DNA of 64,000 nt from Tubiluchus corallicola (GCA_030141605.1 JAQGDQ010000254.1:1-64000); one strand, 5' to 3'. Shown: positions 47,001 through 56,383, counted from the stretch's first letter. Notes: generated by a model from the letters alone, not told the origin. Made by a program: numbers and translations.

Positions 47001-50000
47001 CTATCTTACTGATAAGTTTATTTCATAACTTACCTATTATTGTCAACAGATTTCTGTGACTAACGTAGTAATGTTATCGCATTTTATTTTACATTTAAGC
47101 TACACTCGCGGGAAACATGGCTGAAAGAAGCACGGTCTATTAAAGAAGGCGAAGTACCATACAAGATGGTAAAACCACGACCCAAACCGGGTAAACCTAA
47201 AGGAGAACCATTAGAAGCCACCCTTCAGCTTTACGGAAAGTGGCAAACAGAACCGTATAAACCTCCACCTATAGAAAATGGCAAAATACCACGGAATCAA
47301 TACGGAAACGTTGAGCTATTTAAGCCATGTATGTTGCCAGAAGGAGCTGCTCACTTGAGACGTAAGCATGCTACAGTAGGATTTAACACAATGAAAGTAA
47401 CGAAGCTTTTTTATCACTGGTACAGTAGAATCTTGGTTATTCCTAATAATGATCTCCCTAGCCAGATTTTTGTAGATATAGTGAAGTTTAATTTTTATCT
47501 TAATCGATGCAACAGGAACAGTCTCAATACATGGTGACATACTATGAATATTGTTACATCATACGTTAATATTACTATCATATACACTATCATTACTGTA
47601 AAGGAATAATTGTACTGCAGTGGGCTAGGCAAGCAATACTTGCATGTATAAGTCCAGTGACGTGAACCAAAAAAAGAACAGGGAGAAAGATTAGATCACA
47701 CAGGAAAGGAAGAAAGATGTGTTAGTGGAAGTTGTAAGAAGAAAGGCAGCAGGTTGTACGATGTTTACCTCAGCTCTAGATATCGACTCATCTTTTAAGC
47801 ATAATTTGTACTGGGATTGTGATATATGAATTATATTTTAAAGTGCTTTGACTTTTAATGCTCAATGAATCCTTGCAAGAGATGGGCAAGTGTGAGCCAG
47901 TTTGCATTTTTTTGTGTGTTTGGCACACTTCAAGTCAGTATCCAACATTCAGTGGCATTGTATACTCAGGAAAACATTTTTACCTTGGTGGTGTAACTGT
48001 AACCTAGCTCTTTATTACGGATATCTCTCTAAGGTGAGCCAGTGAACCGGCAAATTTGTTTAGACCACATTTTGGTGGATTTACATCCTCATCTTATGAG
48101 GTAAATGGCTGAGAACCAGTGCTGTGAGTGAAACCTTTAGGGACACATATATCATACCCAAACAGTCACTTAGGGATGCTATCTTCTACTAAAAGGATAC
48201 TGATTTAAAATCTTTCCGACACTTTGTAGATACGCCTCTTGTTTTAGTTGATTTAGGAATATTCTGTAAATAAATTCCAGCCCTTATGGGGCATTTAGAA
48301 CATTCATTCTCAACTAAATCCACAGTAAAACCACATCTTTGAAGAGTTTATTTAATGTGAGTAGTTGTGCAAGGGTTCTTTTCTCTAATTACTGTACTAG
48401 ATTTGTTCAAATTATTTTTATGATCTCTTTAAAACTAATCTTTGATGAGACATTTTTAATATATTACATTCTAATAAAAAGTCTTGTGGTCATTATTTTT
48501 TAGTACCTGGTTTAAATCGAATAGCACAAAAGTTGGCCGTTGATTGTGTACCAGCTATGGTTGGTTGGGACTTTCATGGAGGATACAGTCATGCCGTGTA
48601 AGAATTGCTACTATAATTTTCAAATATAATATTCATTTCAAATTCAGTTTATTTTTATAACTTTGAAAATGACACCTGCTTATAAATAGTCATACATGAA
48701 ATCAATGGGATGTTATTTCCAGTGTTAGAAGGCTAATCATTAAATACCTGTAATTAACACCTTCATGAGTATCCACCTATCATAGCTGGTATGTGAATAT
48801 AAGCACCTGCAGTTTTCTTATATTTAAGTGCGCATAAATAGTATTAAAGCTTTACTAAGTATTATTTGCTTTCTAGTACCTGGATTAAACCGTATAGCGC
48901 AAAAGTTGAACGTTGATTGCGTACCGGCTATGATTGGTTGGGACTTCCATGGAGGCTGGAATCACGCAGTGTAGGTGGAGTGAAAATTTCGAAGTCCACA
49001 CAAAATTTAAAATAATTTTTTTTATTCGTAGTAGGACAAATGAAACTTTCAGATAATCAAAAATCACTAAATACTACCATACTCAATCTATCATTTGTAG
49101 TTAAACTGCACTAGCTTCTGTTGGTTTAATGTTTTCAAATAGATGACAACTTATGTATAATGAAGTGACATCTAGTGACAAGGAAAAGGAAGAGTTATGA
49201 GTGGGAATCTTTTAAACTACAATGGTCGTAAAGGGTGGTCATTGCTTATTATAGAGAGACTTGATTTAGAAAAATTGAAAATGTCAATTTAAAGTTTTTG
49301 TTTGTAACTTGTACATACATTTATAAGAACTGAAAATATTTTATAGTTTTCACTTGTAGATTGAGGCATGTGAATAACGCTCAAGCAAAAATAATTGGTT
49401 ATCTTGAGTTGCGTGATAACAAAAATTGTTTGCGTTAATTTGCATAGACATTAACTCATTAAACATTTCTTTTACCTGGTTGATTAAAAGTTAGGAGTAA
49501 TTAGTCTCAAATAAACTGACTTGACTATAGTAATTTGTGACTGAAATCCATGTGGAATGTTTAATTAACAGTTTAAAGCAAGCTGTTCAACTTATATGCT
49601 GTACACATTCATGTAAAACACTAAATTGTGTAAGTTGTGCAAGTCCATCTCTTGTGCATTTAGACTTGACGGCTACATCGTCTGCGCTGAACATGCTGAT
49701 AGTCTCCGTGAAGCTTGGGAGGCGGAACAGGAAGAATTTGAACGCAGGCAGAAACAGAAACGACAGAAAAAGGCAATAGCAAATTGGAGACTGTTGACGC
49801 GTGGTTTGCTGATCAGAGAGAGATTGCGCAATCGCTATGATCTACAGGTCAGTTGCCTTAGTTGTAAAGGTTGATTGAAAAGTAACTGCTGAATTTTTAG
49901 GCTCATTAATTTTTTTTAATCTAATAAATGTTTAAAAAAAATCTCTACTACAGTATTAAATTCTATTTATAGTATTGTCGTTTTATGACGCTGAGAGCTT

Positions 50001-50188
50001 CTGCCAAACAACTTTAATCTTTCCTGCAATGACATTCACCAGTTTTACACTACGTCGAACATTTTCTTTCACAGAAACCCAAGCCAGTGAATATCAAAGA
50101 AGGAGAAAAAGCAAAAGATGACGAATCATCTTGGCCCAGAAACAGAGGACTTGTGAAACAGCTTGACACTTACAGTGAACAAATGTGA
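32041..50188 (+). CDS. xpc: XPC / Rad4 DNA-damage recognition protein
   Basis: XPC senses helix-distorting lesions, starts global genome nucleotide excision repair, and recruits TFIIH in the nucleus. Coding exons: 32041-32182, 34050-34658, 35554-35650, 36715-36799, 38029-38247, 38591-38653, 39620-39706, 40859-41190, 42890-43020, 44097-44345, 45604-45773, 47100-47361, 48504-48597 or 48877-48970, 49664-49847, 50075-50188. With one exon-13 copy all phases close: 2838 nt, 945 residues (human 940). Order: basic/acidic disordered N-terminus with a WEEVEE motif; Rad4 transglutaminase-fold half 1 (exons 4-7, [20 protein letters not shown]); charged linker (exon 8); half 2 (exons 9-10, RWIPVDC); BHD1 (exon 11, [19 protein letters not shown]); BHD2/3 (exons 12-13); centrin-binding helix [15 protein letters not shown] with Trp-x2-Leu-x3-Leu (exon 14); a SSWPRNR tail. 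The start is the first ATG. Exon 6 is the least certain, fixed mainly by phase. Confidence 0.95.
33525..33990 (+). repeat. Dispersed ~450-bp repeat, family R2, copy in XPC intron 1
   Basis: Aligns along its whole length with the reverse complement of 59788-60200. Shared stretches include GCAGAAGTTTGAATTA, TTTTTGCATGAA, CAAATTTCTTTGT, AATAAACCCAACATGC and TTGTCCTTT. It has no coding capacity, so it is a non-autonomous element. The type (SINE or MITE) is not clear; I saw no convincing terminal repeats. Confidence 0.7.
36505..36600 (+). repeat. Short dispersed repeat, family R3, copy 1 (XPC intron 3)
   Basis: Resembles 40303-40385: both have a CACTGAA segment, then GGTATCTTAGCC/GGTGTCTTAGCC, then a CTACAA-like and AGCCAGAA segment. 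Diverged and non-coding. Confidence 0.4.
37075..37400 (+). pseudogene. Degenerate LINE reverse-transcriptase tail
   Basis: Short pieces in shifting frames recall the C-terminal end of RTE/L2-type elements: [16 protein letters not shown] at the left, then [10 protein letters not shown] in another frame, then a DRWQWTGM-like piece. Frameshifts and stops make it inactive. It lies in XPC intron 4 and ends in a GATGATGAC microsatellite near 37400-37420. Confidence 0.45.
40303..40385 (+). repeat. Short dispersed repeat, family R3, copy 2 (XPC intron 7)
   Basis: See the copy at 36505-36600. Nearby (about 39880-40110) is other repeat-like sequence rich in TTCGAA palindromes. Confidence 0.4.
41548..42816. 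mobile_element. Foldback-type element with internally repetitive inverted ends
   Basis: Left arm about 41551-41712 repeats TTCCCAGAAAA-like words. Right arm about 42690-42814 carries the same words in reverse complement, ending GTGGGAAACAG against CGTTTCCCAGAAAA on the left. The interior of ~1 kb is non-coding and includes a purine-rich tract (42461-42620). Long terminal inverted repeats made of short tandem motifs are the form of foldback transposons. It is wholly inside XPC intron 8. Confidence 0.6.
42461..42620. repeat. Purine-only-like GA-rich tract
   Basis: About 160 bp in which the + strand is almost all A and G (AGAGAGAAGGAGAGGG-type words). Such a tract can form triplex DNA. It lies within the foldback element. 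Confidence 0.85.
43310..43630. mobile_element. MITE-like 320-bp near-perfect palindrome
   Basis: The left half (43310-43465) and right half (43472-43630) are reverse complements with few differences. The ends read ACATTTCAAACTAGCACAAC on the left and GTTGTGTTAGTTTGAAATGT on the right; the centre is at about 43468. There is almost no loop, so the whole element can form one long hairpin. Non-coding, in XPC intron 9. Confidence 0.85.
44375..44450 (+). mobile_element. SINE-like element fragment, copy 2 (XPC intron 10)
   Basis: Matches the body of the element at 13090-13345: CCCAAATGTGG, GACATATTTG, GGTTCACT, then ATCTTAGAGAGATATTCTTAAT. No tRNA-like head is visible. Confidence 0.5.
48008..48075 (-). 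mobile_element. SINE-like element fragment, copy 3, reversed (XPC intron 12)
   Basis: The reverse complement reads CAAAATGTGGTCTAAACAAA, then TTTGCCGGTTCACTGGCTC, then TTAGAGAGATATC, in the same order as copies 1 and 2. Confidence 0.5.
48504..48597 (+). other. xpc: XPC exon 13, copy a (BHD3 hairpin)
   Basis: 94 nt between a TTTTTTAG acceptor and a GTAAGA donor. It enters in phase 1 and leaves in phase 2. It encodes the BHD3 segment with [14 protein letters not shown] and YSHAV. It aligns with human XPC at the stretch holding Phe797/Phe799. Confidence 0.93.
48877..48970 (+). other. xpc: XPC exon 13, copy b (BHD3 hairpin)
   Basis: 94 nt between a TTTCTAG acceptor and a GTAGGT donor, with the same phases as copy a and 279 nt downstream of it. 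It encodes [14 protein letters not shown] and WNHAV. Against copy a there are 16 base differences: 10 synonymous, and 6 in four codons (Ala>Asn, Val>Ile, Tyr>Trp, Ser>Asn). No stop or broken splice site is present, so it is not a decaying copy. Confidence 0.92.
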
Positions 50189-51747
50189 ACACAAGGCGTT
50201 TCCACAGTTGAAGAAAAACTCACTTTTTACGAAATCATGGTTTCTGCTTTCACATTTTGGGAGAAAATTTTCCTAGTTGTTAAATAATTTACACTATTTA
50301 AAAAGTTGTTAGATTGCTGTATGTGTAATCAAGTTTTCTTGGTATACTAATGTGGTTCAAATGCAGAATATTTTCTACGTTGATCATGGACTGAATAACA
50401 AAAAGTGTTAAACTAAGTAATCACAGTTGTTGATGATGTGTAATGCGTAGAATCATGTGATTTTGCATACAGGAATAATTACAGTTGTAAAACGTTTTTT
50501 CATTGAATATTAAATTATTCATCATCACGTACACAATTCTATTGCATAAATCTAGAAAAAAATAATTACAGTTCTTAGCAAAAGACCAGTTTGTGTTCTG
50601 TGTTCACTATTATCAGCCAATAATTACTAACGACCGATAAGCAAGATCCACACGTGACTAAATGATTATCTGATCATGTCGTCCCAAATTTCATTTGCAA
50701 AACGTCTTAAACTTGATCATCTATTCATTCAGGTTGCAAGTCTCCTGTCGTTATGTTTACAATGGTAACAATGTATTTGATGTAGGATTTTTAAAGGACA
50801 CTGTAAGAGCAATACTATCAGACTATACACTAGCAAAACATGAGAAATCTTATTCTTGTTTTACAGTATGGCTAGTACTATTGTACATGTGCAGGTGCTA
50901 AACAAACTAAAACAGTGCTCAGTAACAAAGGTGATAAACCAAAATTAATAAGCTAGAGCTATGTGCTGCATCATTTACACTTGTACGTAGCCCAGCCACA
51001 CTCAGTTATCAGGTTTTGACTGTTCTGCTGACTTGATTACTTTTGTGTACAAGTTTACCTTGCAAAAGATACAGTGTAAAACTCTACTTTCGTGCTCACA
51101 GCTACTGTGTCAGGGCCTTGGGTTCTAATATAAAATAATGGGAAATCCGAGTTTAATCATACAAATTAAGCAGAGTTAACCGAAGAGCATTTCTTATTTC
51201 TGTTTAAACTTAACAACGAAAGTGTTTTTGTAAGCCACAATGTAGAAACAGCTAATGTCAGAGTATGTCTGTGACAGGCTGAAAGCCTGAATTTACGAAT
51301 GATTTAACTACACATGTATTAGCAAGATAAAATGTATGCCAGTGACATGTAACTACATAACAAAACAACTAACTAAATGCTAAATTACATTAACCACTAA
51401 TAACTAAAAAAAAGTGTTGCTTCTAACTATATTCTGTATTGTAAAAGCTTTAAACAAAGCATGTTGTGAGACAAGAGAACAATTATTTGCATTTAGTTCG
51501 CATTAACTAACGAGATATTTAATTTTTATTTTATCAACATGATTTAATGTAGGTTTATAACATTACTCAATTCAGCAAAGCAAGAAAAAGGCTCAATTTC
51601 TGCACACAAAAAACAATTTTGCATTTAGCTGTAAAATCTCTGCTCGTAATGTGGTAAAACACAAGTTCTAGAATCTGAAAGCGTGGTCTGATGCATGTCT
51701 GCTTACAAAAAACTATAAGCTGTAGAATTTATAAAGAGCATTAAATG
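50189..51747. other. Convergent 3' region between XPC and RBM28
   Basis: Contains the XPC 3' UTR (an ATTAAA at about 50509) and the RBM28 3' UTR (AATAAA on the - strand at 51525-51530). No gene is seen. Small frames here are chance. Confidence 0.55.
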
Positions 51748-54060
51748 CTAACTATCAAACCATTTGCTTTCTTTCATACCAATACCCGCAAACTTGTTTT
51801 TGTACTGATTTATTAATTTGTCCAAACTGTCACTTGTCTTCTGCTTAACTCGAATGTTTTTCTGCTTCTCGGGCTTCACAACATCTCTTTTGACCTGCTG
51901 CCTAGACTTTTTCCCAATTGGCTTGTTAGATTTTACTGCCCTGGCTTTGTGCCGAATTTTCGGGCCAAAATGAGAAGGCAAAGTATTTGGTGGTTTTCGC
52001 TTTCCAGATGACATTGCTGTGCCGTCCTTTTGATGCTTCTGAATTTTACTTTTAGTATCCTTAACAATTGTCCCAGTATCTTGCTTGGCTTTTTTGGATA
52101 CACCTCCAACATCATCTTTTATCTTTCGCTTTTCAGCGGTGCCTTGTTTCAGCATATTTCGCTCTCGTTTTCGCTTCTGGGCATTAAGAGCGACCCTGTT
52201 TTCTAACGAAAATTCTACGATGAGCCTTCGGTTGTTAGGAAATAGATTTGGATTGTTATTGGTGTTGTGCAATGCAGACAAAGCATCTTCGTGTTTGGCA
52301 AACTCCACAAAACCATAACCAAAAGACTTGGCGATGCCCTTGCTGTTAACCTGCCTCCTGTCCCTCATTACTCTAGCCTTGGTAATCCTCGTGATTTTAG
52401 TTTCAGCAGCTTTTGCAAATATTTCCTTTAAATTTTTGTCATCAACTGACTTGGGAAGATTTCTCACACATAGACGGACACACGAGATGAAAATATTCAA
52501 GTTTTTCAGTTTCTGTCTTTTCGTCATTTCTAACTGTTGACGTTTCAGGAGGTCCTGTTTTGGTGTTCCAGCAGCTGCTTGCGTTCCCATTCGTATTAAT
52601 CCCACACGTGCAAGGTGGAGGTTACGGTTATCCTTTGGCTCTTTTTCTTTTTGGGTAAGCTTGCTCGCTTCTTCTCGATTAATGGCTTTGGTTATTAACA
52701 GCTTTCTGTTTTTCAAAATCAATGAATTATCGGCTGTATTACTCTTCTGTATGCAATCTTCTGCTGCTTCCACTGTAGCAAATTTCACAAAAGCTGTCCC
52801 TTTTGGATGCTCGGTGAGAGGATCCACACAAACTCGGATGTACACTACTTTCCCAAACTGTTTGAAAATGCCGTCTATATCTGCTTCCTCTGCATCATAG
52901 CTGAGATTTCGTATAAAGACTGTTTTGCCTTCGCCAACATCATCTGGAAGCTTTAATCTCTCTTTTTTTGATTTAGTTTTACCACTTTGTTGCTCTACGT
53001 CATACTCGTCTTTTGTATCACTGCCATCATGATCTAAATCACTATCAGCATTATCATCGTTTGGATCAGAAATACTACCGTCCTCATTGTCGTCATCACT
53101 GACACTGGATTCTCTGCTTTCATCATTGTCGTCAGACTCACTAACTGCACCTTTTTTGTCAGATTCGGTCATATCGTTACCTTGCCCCGTGACCTTGCTT
53201 TGCATTAAAGTCATGTACTGTTGTTTCGGCAAGGCCCAATCAACAGCGATTTTTCGTCCCTTCACTTCCATCATGTTCACTTTGTCCACAGCCTCAGCAG
53301 CAGCGTTAACATCAACAAACTGAACAAATGCAAAACCAGGCATTTTTCCATTGCCCTTTTTTGGTATAACTACTTCACTCAATTCACCGTATTTGGAAAA
53401 GATCTTTGTAAGATCGCTCTCTGAGCACTGAAAGGGAAGATTCCGAACGATTAACCTTGATTTTTTTAAAGACAGCTTCTGCCGAGAAGTTGCTTGTTCT
53501 TTGTCAGCTAGCAAGAATGTTTGCGCTTTGCACTGTTTTATCATTTTTCCACTGAGTTTCTTTCTTGCTTTAATTGCACTTCCAACTGTAGCAAATGTCA
53601 CTAAAGCTGTTCTATCAATGACATCAATACTGGCAGGATACTCTAAAGATCGGACATTCTTCAGCTTTTTCAGAGTTTGCATTACATCTTCTTTTACTAC
53701 AGTTTCATCTAAGCCACTAAGTACTAAAACTTTCTTATCGGCATCTTTTTCATGTATCACGTTCTTTGAATTTTCCTTTGCTTTACGTTTTTCTTTTCGT
53801 TTATCTAATTTATGCTCGGCAAACTGAATGAACACTTTCCTGTTCTCCACAGATTTCACCTCTTTCATTGCGTTTTCCGCATCCTCCCGCATAGCAAACG
53901 TGACGTATCCAAAACCTCGGCATGTATCACTCCCCTTTTCCTTAACTACGAAGCACCTATTTACCGGTCCATATTCACTAAATACATTTTCTAGCTGCTT
54001 ATCTGAGGTTGTATAAGTTAAGTTTCTCACAAATAATGTTTTGCTACAAACACGAGCCAT
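51748..54060 (-). CDS. rbm28: RNA-binding protein 28 (Nop4-type nucleolar RRM protein)
   Basis: RBM28/Nop4 is a nucleolar protein needed for large ribosomal subunit assembly and associated with spliceosomal snRNPs in vertebrates. One exon, 770 residues (human 759). RRM1 ~7-85 (LFVRNL; RGFGYVTF); a degenerate RRM2 ~108-180; RRM3 ~203-280 (LIVRNL; GFAFVQF); an acidic Asp/Glu/Ser tract ~300-365; RRM4 ~382-460 (VFIRNL; GTAFVKF); RRM5 ~530-620 (LCVRNL; FGYGFVEF); then a long Lys/Arg-rich tail. The last residues are SKWFDS, identical as I recall to the end of vertebrate RBM28, which supports an intact full-length gene. The start MARVCSKTLFVRNL is the first ATG before RRM1. Having no intron is odd beside intron-rich neighbours. 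The start lies 118 nt after the UQCC6 stop on the same strand, leaving little room for a promoter. Confidence 0.95.
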   Translation of the reverse strand: MARVCSKTLFVRNLTYTTSDKQLENVFSEYGPVNRCFVVKEKGSDTCRGFGYVTFAMREDAENAMKEVKSVENRKVFIQFAEHKLDKRKEKRKAKENSKNVIHEKDADKKVLVLSGLDETVVKEDVMQTLKKLKNVRSLEYPASIDVIDRTALVTFATVGSAIKARKKLSGKMIKQCKAQTFLLADKEQATSRQKLSLKKSRLIVRNLPFQCSESDLTKIFSKYGELSEVVIPKKGNGKMPGFAFVQFVDVNAAAEAVDKVNMMEVKGRKIAVDWALPKQQYMTLMQSKVTGQGNDMTESDKKGAVSESDDNDESRESSVSDDDNEDGSISDPNDDNADSDLDHDGSDTKDEYDVEQQSGKTKSKKERLKLPDDVGEGKTVFIRNLSYDAEEADIDGIFKQFGKVVYIRVCVDPLTEHPKGTAFVKFATVEAAEDCIQKSNTADNSLILKNRKLLITKAINREEASKLTQKEKEPKDNRNLHLARVGLIRMGTQAAAGTPKQDLLKRQQLEMTKRQKLKNLNIFISCVRLCVRNLPKSVDDKNLKEIFAKAAETKITRITKARVMRDRRQVNSKGIAKSFGYGFVEFAKHEDALSALHNTNNNPNLFPNNRRLIVEFSLENRVALNAQKRKRERNMLKQGTAEKRKIKDDVGGVSKKAKQDTGTIVKDTKSKIQKHQKDGTAMSSGKRKPPNTLPSHFGPKIRHKARAVKSNKPIGKKSRQQVKRDVVKPEKQKNIRVKQKTSDSLDKLINQYKNKFAGIGMKESKWFDS

Positions 54061-54178
54061 GATCTCAAGGAATTAGATTCGATTAACTAGCATTCCAAAC
54101 TCTTTATATTCATGAGATGCTAAGCAGCTCTTCAGCTACCGGCTAAATCTTTGTTTCAATTGCTTTGGCTGGATCATG
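54061..54178 (-). promoter_or_regulatory. 118-nt gap between UQCC6 stop and RBM28 start
   Basis: No AATAAA or ATTAAA is seen on the - strand in this gap. A possible acceptor-like GAGCTGCTTAG (reading - strand, near 54118) could take a trans-spliced leader, but its pyrimidine tract is weak. The alternative is a very compact promoter or shared transcript. Confidence 0.35.
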
Positions 54179-54710
54179 CTAATCATTTGATTCTATATTC
54201 TTAAGTTGTGCTATAAACTTTTTCTTTTCTGCCTCTATGTATTCATCCAGATCCTGGAAAAAAGAAAAATATGACAATCTAGTGGAGAACTAATACTGTC
54301 CTATGTTCCTGTAGAGAGTATATGCTTGCATTCATATATCAAAACCATCCTAAGCAATTATTCTGCAACTAAGGCAGATTTATGATTGTACAAAAATAAA
54401 AAAATCTGTCAATTTTATTCATTTTTTACTAAATTCCAATCTCAGGTACTAACCAGGTGAAATATGGATTTGATCGTGTTAGGAAACGTAGAAACCAGGT
54501 CTGATAAAAATGTATTCATCCTATCTCCTGAATTATGCACCATAGATCACCAATATAAAAACCTCAAAATATTTTTATTAAAAACTGTTGAGACAAACTT
54601 ACATCAAGAGGTCTGTAGATCATGTGGACAACTTGTGATCCAGCAAACATGGATAATCCAGCAGCTATTAAAAATCTAAGGTATGCACCCCATGTGACAC
54701 CAGCAGGCAT
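54179..54710 (-). CDS. uqcc6: UQCC6 / BRAWNIN (C12orf73) homolog, complex III assembly microprotein
   Basis: A 60-residue protein from two coding exons, 54603-54710 and 54179-54253, joined in phase 0. It opens MPAGV and has one membrane segment (~9-28) followed by VVHMIYRP, which matches the MPAGV...AGAEVVHRYYRP core I remember for human BRAWNIN. The tail is Asp/Glu/Lys-rich. BRAWNIN sits in the mitochondrial inner membrane and is needed to assemble ubiquinol-cytochrome c reductase. The first coding exon starts with a splice acceptor (TTTTTGCAG) only 21 nt before the ATG, so its 5' leader comes from an upstream exon. The UQCC5 exon 2 donor at 55240 is the nearest candidate. Too short for most gene finders. 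Confidence 0.88.
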
Positions 54711-55234
54711 TCTGTGCAGCAAAATCAGGCTCTGCAAAAATATCAGGTTTAACCTTAATATTAACACCATAATATTAATATCACCGCACTGAAGGGAATT
54801 TCATATTAAACGTTAATGACATAAACACCCTTAAAGCAGTAGATTCTGTATTTCAGCCAGTAAGTGTGTCAAATATTTCAGCCCATGCCTTGAATCCTTA
54901 GTGTTCCTGTTCAAATCCCAACTGGAGTTACCACGTCTTAGCCCAAATCCAAAATGAGTCTCCGGTTGCTTTGGCAAGAGCTCCAGTTGACTGTCATGTT
55001 CACAGTGTGCTAGTGGCAAAGCCAAATTCACATAGAAATGATCCAAAATTTCATCGATTCTTGAGATAGTATTTAACGGTAATTTATTGTTAACTTCAGT
55101 TATATTGTGGTTATTAATACAATAACTTATTGACTATTATTGAAGCTTTGTTATTTCAGCATCCTATTCAAAACTTCCTATGCCACCTTCTATTAAGTGA
55201 CACTAAAAATTCATTACCACAACCACTACTGCGG

Positions 55235-55240
55235 ACTTAC
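55235..55240 (-). promoter_or_regulatory. Strong splice donor 44 nt after the UQCC5 stop codon
   Basis: Reads CTA|GTAAGT on the - strand. Splicing from here to the acceptor at 54732-54733 would give one mRNA carrying UQCC5, a 65-nt spacer and UQCC6. The spacer holds a six-codon minimal frame (two in-frame ATGs, then TAA). An AATAAA overlaps the UQCC5 stop codon and could instead end a short transcript. Confidence 0.55.
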
Positions 55241-55284
55241 TAGGTAATTTCTGTTTTATAACATATTCCTGCACATAATTAACT

Positions 55285-56383
55285 TTATTGTTTGACATTA
55301 ACAGGATTTTCGGTTGTTTCTACAGAATTTTCAATTGTTTCCACTAGCGCTAACTTCTTGGCTCGCTTGGCAGCTTCTTTGCTCTTGAATACCCTATCTA
55401 AAAATAAAGTATTTTTATTTTAATGTGTAATGTGCACAGTGAGCATACAATAGGCAAGAACTAAACTAAAAGCAAAATGAGTCCTGCAGTGGTAATTGCA
55501 CTGTAAGAACAAATGCAGCTAATGTTTAGAACCTAAACTAAAAAAGTATAACATCAAATAAATATTTCTGCATGTAATTATTGGATTAAGTACATTTGCA
55601 AATGTAAATTTATGCAATGTAATATTTTTCTATTGACAGCACAGTACTTTACAATATAGCTCTCTTTCTATATAAAACTAATTACAATTGCTTTGGGAAT
55701 CTTTTAATATTTGGCTAAAATTGAATGTGAAGCATTATAATACATGTTGCAACCACTTTTATTTAGGTTATGTTACAGTCAACCTCGGATATAAGGGACA
55801 CCGCAGGACTCAAAAAAACCGTCCCTTATATCCAATGTCCCTTATAGCCGAAGTTGAGTCAGACCGAGGGTGGATCTAGATCTGTATTTTTACACATATT
55901 TTTATGGATCATTGCTACACATTCAGTGCAAACGGTATGTAGGAAGCAATGAATGTTGCGAGATGTATGTGACTGCGGAAACCGAGCTAATCGAAGATCG
56001 AGTATGCGAAAAATTCAGGTTAAAAATCGATCAATATCACTTTTGATCATAGGGTCCCTTATATGCGAGGTAATTTACCTGGCTTTCTATTACGCGGGAC
56101 GTGAAGATATCGATCCTTATAACTGAAAGTCCCTTATATCCGAGTACCCTATATACGAAGATTTTTTCATAGGACAACAAATAACTCAAAAAGTCAAGCA
56201 ACAATTTCAGTGAATGTTTAACTTACAAAAGTTTGTTTCACCCACAGTCCAATTAATCATCGAAAATTCCAGTGCTGCGCCCAAAACAAAGAAAACTGGT
56301 AAAAATCTGTAAATTCCAAACACTCTTTTTCCAGGCCAGCGGTCCAAAATTTTCCGTAAAGTCTTACTGTATAAGAAAACCAT
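55285..56383 (-). CDS. uqcc5: UQCC5 / SMIM4 homolog, complex III assembly microprotein
   Basis: An 89-residue protein from two exons, 56227-56383 and 55285-55397, joined in phase 1 (270 nt). The N-terminal part TLRKILDRWPGKRVFGIYRF followed by LPVFFVLGA matches, in order and spacing, the human SMIM4 core (PGK-x-RFGIYRFLPFFFVLGG). One membrane segment lies at ~27-45. After it come a short NWTVGETNFYRVF region and a Lys/Ala-rich helix. Known role in animals: mitochondrial inner-membrane factor for early complex III (cytochrome b) assembly, acting with UQCC6. The ATG at 56383 is the first in frame. The intron (829 bp) contains a pogo-type MITE. Same strand and order as UQCC6 downstream. Confidence 0.92.
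55777..56163. mobile_element. pogo/Tigger-type MITE in the UQCC5 intron
   Basis: The left end CAGTCAACCTCGGATATAAG and the repeated GTCCCTTATATCCGAG words in both orientations resemble the terminal repeats of Tc1/mariner-pogo non-autonomous elements. No transposase frame is present. The right boundary is uncertain. Confidence 0.55.
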
